Shown here piece after piece: positions 41,967 through 51,854 of a stretch of 64,000 nt of DNA. The notes under the pieces were generated by a model. That model had not been told where the DNA came from and did not search any database. It worked only from the letters and a program-made list of their open reading frames with translations. Numbering within the stretch: position 1 is the first letter of the stretch; every line of letters begins with the position of its first letter. The position numbers and the translations under genes are program-made. Origin of the DNA: Marmoricola sp. URHB0036 (GTDB taxonomy: Bacteria > Actinomycetota > Actinomycetes > Propionibacteriales > Nocardioidaceae); assembly GCF_000426045.1 (NCBI RefSeq), contig NZ_AUEP01000004.1, positions 62,001-126,000 of the forward strand, written 5' to 3'.

Positions 41967-42542
41967 TCAGTCCTCGACCAGCAGCACGTGCAGGTTGCGG
42001 GGGCCGTGGACACCTTCGACCCGGTCCAGCTCGATGTCGCTGGTGGCCGACGGGCCGCTGATCCAGGTGAGCGGTCGCGCGTGGTCGAGCAGGGCGAGGG
42101 CATCCTGCACGTCGGCGACCACCTGGTCGGCGCGGACGATGCAGACGTGCCGGTCGGGCACCAACGTGAGCGCACGGCGTCCCTGGCCGGGTCCGTGGTC
42201 GAGCACGATGGTGCCGGTCTCGGCGATCCCGACTCGGGCCTCGGTGACGACCGTGTCGATCCGGTCGAGCTCGGCGGCAGTCAGCTGGTCGTCGTCGATC
42301 GCGTCCGCGACCTCGACGCCGAGTCCCGCCGGTACGACGACCCGCCCCTCGACGGCGGCCGCCACGCGCTCGGGCAGCTGGTCCGTCGTACACCTCTCCA
42401 CGACGGCGCGGTAGTCGGCCACCCGGTCGGCGAAGAGGTCCACCGACACGGGACCGGAGTCGGCAAGCGCAGGTCGCGTCGGCGCCTCCACTCCGGCGGT
42501 GGCCTCGCGCACCCGGCGCAGGATCTCCTCGCGTGCACTCAT
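41967..42542 (-). CDS. lutC: LutC-type lactate utilisation protein (LUD domain)
   Basis: A 191-residue LUD-domain protein, one of three parts of the LutABC L-lactate oxidising complex. Recognisable segments are TDQLPERVAAAVEG, VGIAETGTIVLDHG and TLVPDRHVCIV. The start is ATG 42542, overlapping the lutB stop (ATGA); the six-codon extension upstream would add to that overlap. It is the last gene of the rhamnose operon, where it helps convert the L-lactate formed from lactaldehyde to pyruvate. Confidence 0.9.
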   Translation of the reverse strand: MSAREEILRRVREATAGVEAPTRPALADSGPVSVDLFADRVADYRAVVERCTTDQLPERVAAAVEGRVVVPAGLGVEVADAIDDDQLTAAELDRIDTVVTEARVGIAETGTIVLDHGPGQGRRALTLVPDRHVCIVRADQVVADVQDALALLDHARPLTWISGPSATSDIELDRVEGVHGPRNLHVLLVED

Positions 42543-43972
42543 CGCTGGGTCCGCTTCCACCAGGAGCGGAACGACTCGCGCGCCGGCACCGGCAGGTCGC
42601 GCGCCCCCGTCCAGGCCGACCCTCCCGGTGGTCTGCTCTCCCGGTTCAGCATCCTTCCGGCGAGCCCGGCGACTTTCTCGCCGAGGGCCAGGCGCCGAGC
42701 GGATCCGAAGGCGGCTCCGGTCGCCTTCATCGCCAGCGACTCGGCCTTGGGACGACGGTCACCGCGGTGGGCGTCGACCACCTGGGCACGCAGGTCGACC
42801 AGCACCTCGGGGATGTCGATGCGCACCGGGCACACCTCGAAGCAGGCGCCGCACAACGAGGAGGCGTAGGGCAGGGAGTCGGTCTGCGGGTCCGACCCGA
42901 CCCCGTGCAGAAGCGGGTTCAGGATCGCGCCGATCGGCCCCGGGTAGACCGAGCCGTAGGCGTGGCCGCCGACGCGCTCGTAGACCGGGCACACGTTCAG
43001 GCAGGCCGAGCAGCGGATGCAGCGCAGCGCCTGTCGACCGACCTCGTCGGCGAGGGCGTTGGTGCGCCCGTTGTCGAGGAGTACGACGTGGATCTCCTGC
43101 GGCCCGTCGCCGGGGGTCACCCCGGTCCACATCGAGGTGTACGGGTTCATCCGCTCGCCGGTCGAGGAGCGCGGCAGCAGCCGGAGGAACACGTCCAGGT
43201 CCTGCCAGGTCGGGAGCACCTTCTCGATGCCGACGACCGAGACCAGCACCTCGGGGAGCGTCAGGCACATCCGGCCGTTGCCCTCGGACTCCACCACCAC
43301 GAGCGTCCCGGTCTCCGCGACGGCGAAGTTGGCTCCGGAGACCGCGACCTTGGCGCGCAGGAACTTCTCGCGCAGGTGCAGCCGGGCCGCCCCGGCCAGC
43401 TCGGCCGGATCGTCGGTGAGGTCGTCCGGCGCGGGCCTGCCGGCGGCCGCCATGTGCTCACGGAAGATCTGCCGGATCTCTGCGCGGTTGCGGTGGATGG
43501 CCGGGACCAGGATGTGGCTGGGCAGGTCGTCGCCCAGCTGCACGATCAGCTCGGCCAGGTCGGTCTCCCACGCGGCGATGCCCTCCGCGGCCAGGGCCTC
43601 GTTGAGCCCGATCTCCTGGGTGACCATCGACTTGACCTTGACCACCTCGTCGGCGTCATGGGCCTTGGCGATGTCGGCCACGATCCGGTTGGCCTCGGCC
43701 GCGTCCCTGGCCCAGTGCACCGTGCCTCCGGCTGCCGTGATCGCAGCCTCGAGCTGGACGAGGTGATGTTCGAGGTCGGCGAGGGTGGCGTCCTTGATCG
43801 CGGCGCCGGCGACGCGCAGGTCCTCCCAGTCCGCCACCTCGGCCACGACCCGGGCTCGCTTGTCGCGGATGGTGGTGGTCGCGTGCGCGAGGTTGTGGCG
43901 CAGCTGGGTGTCGGCGAGAGCGGTCCGGGCCGCTTCGGGGAAGGCCGGCATCCCGACGAAGGTCGCGGTCAC
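42539..43972 (-). CDS. lutB: LutB-type iron-sulfur protein
   Basis: A 477-residue protein with an N-terminal LUD domain (about 60-290) and two 4Fe-4S motifs: CIRCSACLNVCP and CGACFEVCPVRIDIP. The length matches LutB. It carries electrons in the LutABC lactate dehydrogenase complex. It overlaps both lutA and lutC by 4 bases, so the three are translationally coupled. Confidence 0.93.
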   Translation of the reverse strand: MTATFVGMPAFPEAARTALADTQLRHNLAHATTTIRDKRARVVAEVADWEDLRVAGAAIKDATLADLEHHLVQLEAAITAAGGTVHWARDAAEANRIVADIAKAHDADEVVKVKSMVTQEIGLNEALAAEGIAAWETDLAELIVQLGDDLPSHILVPAIHRNRAEIRQIFREHMAAAGRPAPDDLTDDPAELAGAARLHLREKFLRAKVAVSGANFAVAETGTLVVVESEGNGRMCLTLPEVLVSVVGIEKVLPTWQDLDVFLRLLPRSSTGERMNPYTSMWTGVTPGDGPQEIHVVLLDNGRTNALADEVGRQALRCIRCSACLNVCPVYERVGGHAYGSVYPGPIGAILNPLLHGVGSDPQTDSLPYASSLCGACFEVCPVRIDIPEVLVDLRAQVVDAHRGDRRPKAESLAMKATGAAFGSARRLALGEKVAGLAGRMLNRESRPPGGSAWTGARDLPVPARESFRSWWKRTQR

Positions 43973-44694
43973 GTCATCGCCAACACTTCAGCCAGGTGCA
44001 TCGTGCGTACGCCGGCCCGCTGCCGGGTGAGCAGCCCGCTCAGGTGCATCAGGCAGGAGTTGTCGCCGGCGACGAGCACCTCGGCCCCGGTCTCACGCAC
44101 GTGCCGCACCTTGTCGGAGCCCATCGCGATCGAGGTGTCGGCGTTCTTGACCGCGAAGGTGCCGCCGAACCCGCAGCACTGGTCGGCGCCCGGCAGGTCG
44201 ACGAGCGTGAGCCCGTGCACGGCTTCGAGCAGCCGGCGTGGTCGATCGCCGACCCCGAGGGCGCGCAGCGAGTGGCAGGTCGGGTGGTAGGTGACGGTGT
44301 GCGGGAACGAAGCACCCACGTCGGTCACCCCGAGCACGTCGACCAGGAACTCCGAGAGCTCGAAGACCCTCGGCTCGAGGCTGGCGACCCGCTCCTGCAG
44401 TCGCGTGTCCCCCGCCCGCTTGGCGACGATGCGCTGCTGGTGACGAGCCGAGCCGGCGCACGATCCTGAGGGAGTCACGACGGCGTCGTACGACTCGAAG
44501 GCGTCCACGAAGCTGCGCACCGCCGGCACCGCTTCGTCGAGGTAACCGGTGTTGACCATCGGCTGCCCGCAGCAGGTCTGGCCCTCGGGGAACTCGACCT
44601 CGACGCCGAGCCGCCGCAGCAGCGTCACGACCGCCTTGCCGGTGTCGGGGAACAGGGCATCGTTGAGGCAGGTCACCTGCAGGGCTACGCGCAC
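43969..44694 (-). CDS. lutA: LutA-type Cys-rich Fe-S oxidoreductase
   Basis: A 241-residue protein with two CCG domains (heterodisulfide-reductase/GlpC type): CLNDALFPDTG, QTCCGQPMVNTGY, then CHSLRALG and QCCGFGGTFAVKN. It is the catalytic or electron-carrying partner of lutB and lutC. The gene begins 5 bases after rhaB ends. Its presence in the operon completes rhamnose use, since lactaldehyde oxidation yields L-lactate. Confidence 0.92.
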   Translation of the reverse strand: MRVALQVTCLNDALFPDTGKAVVTLLRRLGVEVEFPEGQTCCGQPMVNTGYLDEAVPAVRSFVDAFESYDAVVTPSGSCAGSARHQQRIVAKRAGDTRLQERVASLEPRVFELSEFLVDVLGVTDVGASFPHTVTYHPTCHSLRALGVGDRPRRLLEAVHGLTLVDLPGADQCCGFGGTFAVKNADTSIAMGSDKVRHVRETGAEVLVAGDNSCLMHLSGLLTRQRAGVRTMHLAEVLAMT

Positions 44695-44698
44695 GCGA

Positions 44699-46141
44699 TC
44701 AGCCCAGCCGTTTCTCTGCGGCGTCCCAGTCCCCCGAGACGCTGTGGGGTTCGTAGGTGCGCAATCGCTGAGTACGTCTCACCAGCGCGCGCATGGAGGA
44801 CAGGTCGGGCAGTGGTTCTCCGAGCGACCGGGCCTGCACGAGCACGTTGCCCAGGGCCGCCGCCTCGATTGGTCCCGCGACGACCGGAAGGCCGCACGCG
44901 TCTGCCGTGAGCTGGCAGAGCAGCTCGTTCTGCGAGCCACCTCCGACGACGTGCACGACCTCGAGACGCACACCCGCGATGCTAGACGCACTCCGGATCG
45001 TGCGCCGATAGGCCAGCGCCAGGCTGTCCAGCACCATCCGGACCATGCCCACCTCCGTGGACGGCACGGGCTCCCGCGCCGCCTCGGCCAGCGCACGCAG
45101 CCGGGCTGGCATGTCGCCCGGTGGGAGCAGGCTCGGGTCGTCGACGTCCACCACACTGCGGAGATCAGGCTCGGCGTGGGCCCAGGCCAGCAGGTCGGGC
45201 AGGTCGGCACGCCACTCGCGCACGCACTCCGAGAGCACCCAGAGTCCCATCACGTTCTTCAGGAGCCGGACGGTGCCGTCGACGCCGGCCTCGTTGGTGA
45301 AGTCCGCGCGCCGTGCCTCCTCGGTCAAGATCGGCTGCGGCAGCTCGAGGCCGACGAGGGACCAGGTGCCCGAGGAGATGTACGCCGCCGCCGACCCACC
45401 CATCGGCACACCCACCACCGCGGACGCCGTGTCGTGCGAGCCCACCGCGATCACGGGCGTCTCCTCCGGCAGGCCGACCTGCGCGGCCACCTCGGGCAGC
45501 AGTGTGCCGACCGTCTCGCCGGCATCGACCAGCTCGGGCAGCAGGTCCGTGCGCAGCCCGAGACGCTCGAGCAGCGGCACCGCCCATTCGCGGGTGGTGG
45601 CGTCGAGGAACTGAGTGGTCGAGGCGTTGGTGCGTTCGGCGACACGCCGACCGGTGAGCCAGTAGGAGATGAGGTCGGGTAGCAGCAGAAGGGTCGTGGC
45701 GTCGGCGTACTCCTCGGAGTCCTTGGCGGCCACGAGCTGGTAGAGCGTGTTGAACGGCAGCTGCTGGATCCCGGTGACGTCGTACAGCAGCGACTCGCCG
45801 AGCTCGGCCACGACCCTCTCCCGGACGCCGTCGGTGCGCCCGTCACGGTGGGAGTACGGCGCGCCGAGCAGCCTCCCGTCGGCGTCGAGGAGGCCATAGT
45901 CGATGGCCCACGAGTCGACACCGATGCCGTCGACCGGACCGCTCTCGGCCGCCACTCGGAGCCCGACCAGCAGCTCCGAACGGATGCGCTCGACGTCCCA
46001 GCGCAACGAGCCGTCCTCGTGACGCACGCCCCCGTTGGGAAACCGGTGCACCTCGTCGAGGCGCAGCGCGTCGGCTCCGACCTCGGCCACCATCACGCGT
46101 CCCGAGGTGGCGCCGAGATCGAAGGCGACGCAACGTCTCAC
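44699..46141 (-). CDS. rhaB: rhamnulokinase
   Basis: A 480-residue FGGY-family sugar kinase. FDLGATSGRVMVAEVG is the first ATP-phosphate segment, GIGVDSWAIDYGLLD binds sugar with the catalytic Asp, and ISSGTWSLVGLELP plus HVVGGGSQNELLCQL complete the ATP site. The pattern VDSWAIDYGLLD is specific for rhamnulokinases. It phosphorylates L-rhamnulose at position 1. The start is GTG 46141. Confidence 0.94.
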   Translation of the reverse strand: MRRCVAFDLGATSGRVMVAEVGADALRLDEVHRFPNGGVRHEDGSLRWDVERIRSELLVGLRVAAESGPVDGIGVDSWAIDYGLLDADGRLLGAPYSHRDGRTDGVRERVVAELGESLLYDVTGIQQLPFNTLYQLVAAKDSEEYADATTLLLLPDLISYWLTGRRVAERTNASTTQFLDATTREWAVPLLERLGLRTDLLPELVDAGETVGTLLPEVAAQVGLPEETPVIAVGSHDTASAVVGVPMGGSAAAYISSGTWSLVGLELPQPILTEEARRADFTNEAGVDGTVRLLKNVMGLWVLSECVREWRADLPDLLAWAHAEPDLRSVVDVDDPSLLPPGDMPARLRALAEAAREPVPSTEVGMVRMVLDSLALAYRRTIRSASSIAGVRLEVVHVVGGGSQNELLCQLTADACGLPVVAGPIEAAALGNVLVQARSLGEPLPDLSSMRALVRRTQRLRTYEPHSVSGDWDAAEKRLG

Positions 46142-46154
46142 GGCAGTCGAGGCT

Positions 46155-48212
46155 TCATCGCAGGAAGGCAGCCGCGACGCCCGCGTCCACCGGCACGTGC
46201 AGTCCGGTGGTGTGGGTCATGTTCGGGCCGCACAGCACGAAGACGGCGTTGGCGCAGTGCTCCGGCAGCACCTCGCGCTTGAGCAGCGTCCGCTGGGCGT
46301 AGAACTTGCCGAGGTCCTTCTCCTCGACGCCGTAGACCTCAGCGCGCTTCGCTCCCCAACCGCCGGCGAAGATCCCGGAGCCCTGGACGACGCCGTCGGG
46401 ATTCACGCCATTGACCTTGATGCCGTACTCGCCGAGCTCGGCGGCGAGGAGCCGCACCTGGTGGGCCTGGTCGGCCTTCACCGCGGAGTAGGCGATGTTG
46501 TTGGGCCCTGCGAACACCGAGTTCTTCGAGGAGATGTAGACGATGTCACCGCCGAGCTCCTGCTCGATCAGCACCTTGGCGGCCGCCCGCGAGACGAGGA
46601 ACGATCCCTTGGCCATCACGTCGTGCTGGACGTCCCAGTCCTGCACAGTGGTCTCGAGCAGCGGCTTGGAGAGGCTGAGCCCGGCGTTGTTGACCACGAG
46701 GTCGAGCCCACCGAAGGCGAGCACGGCCGCGTCGACCATCGCGTGCACGGCGTCTTCGTCGCTGACGTCGACCCGAACGCCCACGGCCACATCCGTGTTG
46801 CCGATGGCGGACGCCGCGTCCTGCGCCTTGGTCAGGTCGAGGTCGGCGACCACCACGCAGGCACCTTCGGCCGCGAGCTTCTCGGCGATGGCCTTGCCGA
46901 TGCCACTGGCCGCGCCGGTGACCAGCGCGATGCGCGTGGCGAGGGGCTTCGGCGCCGGCATCCGCTGGAGCTTGGCCTCTTCCAGCGCCCAGTACTCGAT
47001 GCGGAACTTCTCCGCCTCGTCGATGGGTGCGTACGTCGAGACACCCTCGGCGCCTCGCATCACGTTGATCGCGTTGACGTAGAACTCACCGGCCACACGG
47101 GCGGTCTGCTTGTCCTTGCCGAAGCTGAACATGCCGACGCCAGGCACGAGCACGATCAGCGGGTCGGCGCCACGGATGGCCGGGGAGTCCTGCGTCGCGT
47201 TGCGGTCGTAGTAGGCCTGGTAGTCCTCGCGGTAGGGCTCGTGCAGCTCCTTGAGCCGCGTCGCCATCTCCTCGGCGGAGGCGGTGCCGGGCAGGTCGAG
47301 CACCAACGGCTTGACCTTGGTGCGCAGGAAGTGGTCGGGGCAGCTGGTGCCCAGCTCGGCAAGCCGCGGGTGCTCCGCGGAGGAGAGGAAGTCGAGCACC
47401 GCGTCGGTGTCGGTGAAGTGACCGACCATCGGCCGGTCCTTCGAGGCGATGGCGCGCACCGCCGGCGCGATGGCCGCCGCCTTGGCGCGACGTTCGTCGG
47501 CCGGCAGGGCGGCGTACCCATCGAGGGCGGGACCGAAGGGCTCTGCCTTGCTGTTGGCCTCGATGTACTCCGCGGCGGTGTCGATGATCTTGAGCGAGTT
47601 GGCCTCGCACTCCTCGCTGGTACCGCCCCACGCCGTGATGCCGTGGCCGCCGAGGATGCACCCGATCGCCTGTGGGTTCTGCGCCTTGATCTCGGCGATG
47701 TCGAGGCCGAGCTGGAAGCCGGGACGCCGCCACGGCACCCAGACGACGGCGTCACCGAAGATCTTGCGGGTCAGCTCCTCGCCGTCAGCCGCGGTTGCGA
47801 TGGCGATGCCTGAGTCGGGGTGCAGGTGGTCGACGTGCGCCGAGTCGACGAGTCCGTGCATCGCTGTGTCGATCGACGGCGCCGCACCGCCCTTGCCGTG
47901 CAGGCAGTAGTCGAAGGCGGCGACCATCTCGTCCTCGCGCTCCACGCCCGGGTAGACGTCCACGAGCGCGCGCAGCCGGTCGAGCCGCAGGGCCGCGAGG
48001 CCGGCGGGCTTCAGCGTGCCGAGGTCGCCTCCGGAACCCTTGACCCAGACCAGCTCGACGTCCTCGTTCGTCACGGGGTCGGTCTCGACGCCCTTGGCGG
48101 AGGTGTTGCCGCCGGCGTAGTTGGTGTTCTTCGGGTTCGCGCCGAGCCGGTTGGAGCGCTCCACCAGAGCGGCAACGGTCCCATTCAAAGGTCGGTCAGC
48201 GATGTCGGTCAC
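46155..48212 (-). CDS. rhaEW: bifunctional rhamnulose-1-phosphate aldolase/lactaldehyde dehydrogenase
   Basis: A 685-residue fusion. Residues 1-400 are a class II aldolase (RhaD-like) domain with metal histidines in HVDHLHPDSG and the ILGGHGITAWGG segment. Residues 425-685 are an SDR dehydrogenase: TGAASGIGKAIAEKL, NNAGLSLS, and catalytic Ser/YSAVK. The first half cleaves L-rhamnulose-1-phosphate to DHAP and L-lactaldehyde; the second oxidises the lactaldehyde to L-lactate. The start is GTG 48212, one base after the rhaI stop; upstream in-frame sequence lies inside rhaI. The same fusion is known in B. subtilis and other Gram-positives. Confidence 0.9.
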   Translation of the reverse strand: MTDIADRPLNGTVAALVERSNRLGANPKNTNYAGGNTSAKGVETDPVTNEDVELVWVKGSGGDLGTLKPAGLAALRLDRLRALVDVYPGVEREDEMVAAFDYCLHGKGGAAPSIDTAMHGLVDSAHVDHLHPDSGIAIATAADGEELTRKIFGDAVVWVPWRRPGFQLGLDIAEIKAQNPQAIGCILGGHGITAWGGTSEECEANSLKIIDTAAEYIEANSKAEPFGPALDGYAALPADERRAKAAAIAPAVRAIASKDRPMVGHFTDTDAVLDFLSSAEHPRLAELGTSCPDHFLRTKVKPLVLDLPGTASAEEMATRLKELHEPYREDYQAYYDRNATQDSPAIRGADPLIVLVPGVGMFSFGKDKQTARVAGEFYVNAINVMRGAEGVSTYAPIDEAEKFRIEYWALEEAKLQRMPAPKPLATRIALVTGAASGIGKAIAEKLAAEGACVVVADLDLTKAQDAASAIGNTDVAVGVRVDVSDEDAVHAMVDAAVLAFGGLDLVVNNAGLSLSKPLLETTVQDWDVQHDVMAKGSFLVSRAAAKVLIEQELGGDIVYISSKNSVFAGPNNIAYSAVKADQAHQVRLLAAELGEYGIKVNGVNPDGVVQGSGIFAGGWGAKRAEVYGVEEKDLGKFYAQRTLLKREVLPEHCANAVFVLCGPNMTHTTGLHVPVDAGVAAAFLR

Positions 48213-48213
48213 G

Positions 48214-49377
48214 TCAGTTCCATCCTGCCTGGGCCCCGCCCACGCGGTCGGCCTCGATCTGTTCCTGGTACCCGCTCGCGAGATAGGCCCGCATCGGGTC
48301 GGCCGGCAGCCCGCGCTCCTCGCGCCATGCGGCCAGGTCACGGCGTACGTCGGTGTAGAAGGCGTCCATGAAGATCTCGTTGGCGAGCAGCACATCGCCA
48401 TCGGCCTGCGCGGCGGCGAGCGCCTCCTTGTCCAGCAGCAGGGCCCGCGCGGTCATCTCCTGCACGTTGAGCACCGAGCGGATCTGTCCGGGGATCTTCG
48501 CCTCGATGTTGTGGCACTGATCGAGCATCAGCGCGACGTCGGATCCGGCGCCGAAGCCGCCGCCCCGGATCACCTCGACCATGATGCGGAACAGCTGGAA
48601 GGGGTCGGCCGCCCCGACGATCAGGTCGTCGTCAGCGTAGAACCGGCTGTTGAAGTCGAACGAGCCGAGCTTCCCGAGCCGCAGCAGCTGCGCGACGATG
48701 AACTCGATGTTGGTGCCCGGCGCGTGGTGCCCGGTGTCGAGGCAGACCACGGCCCGCTCCCCCAGCGCGCTGACCTGGGCGTACGACGAACCCCAGTCCG
48801 GCACGTCGGTGTGGTAGAACGCCGGCTCGAAGAACTTGTACTCCAGCACCAGCCGCTGACCCTCACCGATCTGGGAGTAGATCTCGGCCAGGCTCTCGGC
48901 CAGCCAGTCCTGGCGTGACCGAATGTCGCCTTGCCCGGGGTAGTTGGTGCCGTCGGCCAGCCAGATCTTCAGGTCGCGCGACCCCGTCTGGTTCATGATC
49001 TCGATGCAGTCCAGGTTGTGCTGGATCGCCTTGGCCCGCACCTCGCGGTCGTGATGAGCGAGGCTGCCGAGCTTGTAGTCGTCGTCCTGGAAGGTGTTGG
49101 AGTTGATCGTCCCGAGGCGGACGCCGAGGTCCTCGGCGTACGCCGCGAGCTTGCCGTAGTCGTCGACGAGGTCCCACGGGATGTGCAGCGCCACGCTCGG
49201 AGCCAGCCCGGTGAACGTGTGCACCTGAGCGGCGTCCGCGATCTTCTCCTCCACACTGCGGGGGGTTCCGGCCGAGCCGAACACCTTGAACCGGGTGCCG
49301 GAGTTGCCGTAGGCCCACGACGGAACCTCGATCGCGAGCTCGGCGAGCCGGTCGGTGATGTCGGTGAAGCTGGTCAT
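48214..49377 (-). CDS. rhaI: L-rhamnose isomerase, RhaI (Pseudomonas/Rhizobium) type
   Basis: A 387-residue TIM-barrel aldose-ketose isomerase. Metal- and substrate-binding stretches are visible: LVLEYKFFEP (Glu), VVCLDTGHHAPG (Asp and His), LMLDQCHNIEAK and FDFNSRFYADDD. The pattern matches the RhaI family rather than enteric RhaA. It converts L-rhamnose to L-rhamnulose. It overlaps rhaM by 4 bases. Confidence 0.93.
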   Translation of the reverse strand: MTSFTDITDRLAELAIEVPSWAYGNSGTRFKVFGSAGTPRSVEEKIADAAQVHTFTGLAPSVALHIPWDLVDDYGKLAAYAEDLGVRLGTINSNTFQDDDYKLGSLAHHDREVRAKAIQHNLDCIEIMNQTGSRDLKIWLADGTNYPGQGDIRSRQDWLAESLAEIYSQIGEGQRLVLEYKFFEPAFYHTDVPDWGSSYAQVSALGERAVVCLDTGHHAPGTNIEFIVAQLLRLGKLGSFDFNSRFYADDDLIVGAADPFQLFRIMVEVIRGGGFGAGSDVALMLDQCHNIEAKIPGQIRSVLNVQEMTARALLLDKEALAAAQADGDVLLANEIFMDAFYTDVRRDLAAWREERGLPADPMRAYLASGYQEQIEADRVGGAQAGWN

Positions 49378-49724
49378 GAGTCCTGTCCTTCTGGGTCTAG
49401 CTGGTCCTCGAGGTGGAAGATCTCCGCGAGCTGCGTGAAGCCGGTGTCGGGGCGTGCCTCGCCGAGGTCGGCGAAGAACTCAGCCATCTCCGCCTGCCAG
49501 CGGGCGTTGACGTCCGTCTCGTCCATCCCGGCGAGGGCCGCCTGCAGATCGGGAGTCTCGAAGTATCCGACCAGCAGGCCGTCCTCACGCAGGAACAGCG
49601 AGTAGTTGTGCCAGCCGGTCGACGACAGTGCACGGAGCATCTCCGGCCACACGGCCCGGTGGCGGCGGGTGTACTCCTCGAGGCGCTCTGGCCTCACCTG
49701 GAGCTGGAAGCACACCCGTTGCAT
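49374..49724 (-). CDS. rhaM: L-rhamnose mutarotase
   Basis: A 116-residue dimeric alpha-beta-barrel enzyme that interconverts alpha and beta L-rhamnose. The family motifs are visible: EEYTRRHRAVWPEML with the catalytic His, GWHNYSLFL and VGYFETPD. It is slightly longer than the usual 104 residues because of a C-terminal tail. ATG 49724 is chosen; GTG 49730 would add two residues. Confidence 0.92.
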   Translation of the reverse strand: MQRVCFQLQVRPERLEEYTRRHRAVWPEMLRALSSTGWHNYSLFLREDGLLVGYFETPDLQAALAGMDETDVNARWQAEMAEFFADLGEARPDTGFTQLAEIFHLEDQLDPEGQDS

Positions 49725-49755
49725 GGTCACCGGCACTGTCGCCGACCTCAGGCGA

Positions 49756-50787
49756 TCAGTAGTTGAACTTGTCGATGTTGCTGGCGTTGAACTTGAAGGG
49801 GTCTCCGAGCACGACCACCTTGTCCGCACCGACGGTGAAGTCACCGAGCTTGCCAGCCTTGAACTTGTCACCCTCGTCGCCCTTGATGTCGCCGCTGACC
49901 AGGGCGTGCGCGGCGTAGGCCGCGAGGTAGCCCAGGTCCTCGGGGTTCCAGAGCGCGAACTCCTTGACGGTGCCGTCCTTGACGTACTTGCGCATCAGGT
50001 TCGGCGTGCCGAGGCCGGTGAGCATGACCTTGCCCTTGGAGGACGAGGTCGACAGGTAACGGGCAGCAGCGGCGATGCCGACCGTGGTGGGCGAGATGAT
50101 GCCCTTCAGGTTCGGGTGCTTCTGCAACAGCGCCGCGGTCTTGTCGAAGGACTTCTGGTCGTCGTCGTCGCCGTAGACGGTCTCGACGAGCTTGATCTTC
50201 GGGTGGTTCGCGAGCTCCTTCTTCATCACGTCGATCCACGCGTTCTGGTTGGTCGCGTTGGCGCTCGCCGAGAGGATCGCGACCTCCCCTGCGTCACCGA
50301 TCTGGTCGGCGATCATGTCCACCTGGGTCTTACCGATGCCCTCGGTGTTGGACGGACTGACGAAGATGTCGCGGCAGCTCGGGTCGGTGTCGGAGTCGAA
50401 GGTGACGACCTTGGTGCCGGCGTCCTTGGCCTGGTTCAGCGAGTCGCAGAGTGCCTTGGGGTCGTTGGCGGAGACCACGATCGCATTGGTGTGCTTCTGC
50501 GCCTCGGTGTCGATGTACTGCGCCTGGGCGTCCGGGCTGGCGTCCTGCGGACCGACCTGGGAGTACGTTCCGCCGAACTCCCCGACCGCCTTCTTGCCAG
50601 CCGCGTCGCTGCTGTCGAAGTAGGGGTTGCCGAGGTTCTTCGGGATGAACGTGATCGTCTGCGCCTTGGACCCGCTGCTGCTGCTGTCGTTACTGTCGCC
50701 CGATCCCTTGCCACAGCCGCTGACGGCCAGCGCCAGCGAAAGGGCAACGGCAGCGACGCCGGTGATCCTCTTCGTGCTGCTCAACAT
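49756..50787 (-). CDS. rhaS: rhamnose ABC importer, substrate-binding lipoprotein
   Basis: A 343-residue CUT2-type periplasmic binding protein. Signal and lipobox (LALAVSGCG, Cys near 25) anchor it; the mature lobes start at ITFIPKNLGNPYFDSSD and include VVSANDPKALCDSL and VTFDSDTDPSCRDIF, the pattern of rhamnose-binding RhaS proteins. The start is ATG 50787, with AGAGG upstream. It delivers L-rhamnose to the permeases encoded just upstream in the same operon. Confidence 0.9.
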   Translation of the reverse strand: MLSSTKRITGVAAVALSLALAVSGCGKGSGDSNDSSSSGSKAQTITFIPKNLGNPYFDSSDAAGKKAVGEFGGTYSQVGPQDASPDAQAQYIDTEAQKHTNAIVVSANDPKALCDSLNQAKDAGTKVVTFDSDTDPSCRDIFVSPSNTEGIGKTQVDMIADQIGDAGEVAILSASANATNQNAWIDVMKKELANHPKIKLVETVYGDDDDQKSFDKTAALLQKHPNLKGIISPTTVGIAAAARYLSTSSSKGKVMLTGLGTPNLMRKYVKDGTVKEFALWNPEDLGYLAAYAAHALVSGDIKGDEGDKFKAGKLGDFTVGADKVVVLGDPFKFNASNIDKFNY

Positions 50788-50792
50788 GTGTG

Positions 50793-51854
50793 CTACCTCT
50801 TCTGGTTTCCAACGCCGGCTGGCGTGAGCTGGGGATCGGACGAGGCCGCCCGGTCCCGGTTGTGGCGCCTGGCAGCGGCGTCGGAGACCCACGCCAGGAC
50901 ACTGGTGGACATCACCGAGGCGACGAGCAGCAGCCCGATGATGATGTTGATGACGTTGACCGTGACGCCCTGCAACCGCAGGGCACTCGACAGCACCCCG
51001 ATCAGGAGCACCCCGGCGATCACGCCGATGACCTTGCCGCGGCCGCCGAAGATCGAGACGCCGCCGAGGAGGACCGCGGCGATCACCTGGAGCTCGAGGC
51101 CGGTGGCGTTGTCGCCGCGGGAGCTGGTGAAGCGCAGCGTGAAGTAGATCCCGGCGAGCGCCGAGACCACGCCCGAGAACAGGAACAGCACGAACTTGCT
51201 GCGCGCGACGGGTACGCCGGTGAAGTGCGCCGCCTCGATGTTCAGGCCGATGTCGTAGACACCCCGACCGAACGAGGAGAAGTGCAGCAGCCAGGTGAAC
51301 ACGACCGCGAGCACGGCGAAGACGACCACGATCAGCGGGATGCCGGTGCCACCGACCGTCTGCCGGGCCAGGTCGCTCCACCGGTTCGGGAAGTCGGTGA
51401 CCGCCTTGGTGCCGAGCACACCGACCGCGATGCCGCGGAAGAGCGCGAGGGTGCCGATGGTGACCGCGAGCGACGGCAGCCCGACGTACGCCACGAGGAA
51501 GCCGTTCAGCGCACCACAGGCCAGACCGACGACGAGTGCAGCGATCGCCGCGACCGGCACCGAGGTGCCGTGGTCGACGAGGGTGCCCAGCGTGACGCTG
51601 CTGAGTCCCACGACGCTGGCGACGGAGAGGTCGATCTCCCCCGTCACGATGATCAGGGTCATCGGCAACGCGATCAACAGGATCGGAGCGATGTCGAGGA
51701 ACAGGAACGTCATCGTCAGCTGCGTGGCGAAGAACGAGACGAAGTTGATCGCCCACACCAGCACGAGCACGAGCAGCGCAATCACGGCGGCCTCGCGGGA
51801 GACCAGCAGCCGCCGCCACAGGGGCTGCGCGTGGAAGGGGTAGGTCCGGCTCAT
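50793..51854 (-). CDS. rhaQ: rhamnose ABC importer, permease 2
   Basis: A 353-residue RbsC-like permease with about ten helices and the segments IIVTGEIDLSVASV and LLGGVSIFGGRGK. It pairs with the other permease as a heterodimer. The assignment of P versus Q names is by gene order only. It overlaps the upstream permease by 4 bases. Confidence 0.88.
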   Translation of the reverse strand: MSRTYPFHAQPLWRRLLVSREAAVIALLVLVLVWAINFVSFFATQLTMTFLFLDIAPILLIALPMTLIIVTGEIDLSVASVVGLSSVTLGTLVDHGTSVPVAAIAALVVGLACGALNGFLVAYVGLPSLAVTIGTLALFRGIAVGVLGTKAVTDFPNRWSDLARQTVGGTGIPLIVVVFAVLAVVFTWLLHFSSFGRGVYDIGLNIEAAHFTGVPVARSKFVLFLFSGVVSALAGIYFTLRFTSSRGDNATGLELQVIAAVLLGGVSIFGGRGKVIGVIAGVLLIGVLSSALRLQGVTVNVINIIIGLLLVASVMSTSVLAWVSDAAARRHNRDRAASSDPQLTPAGVGNQKR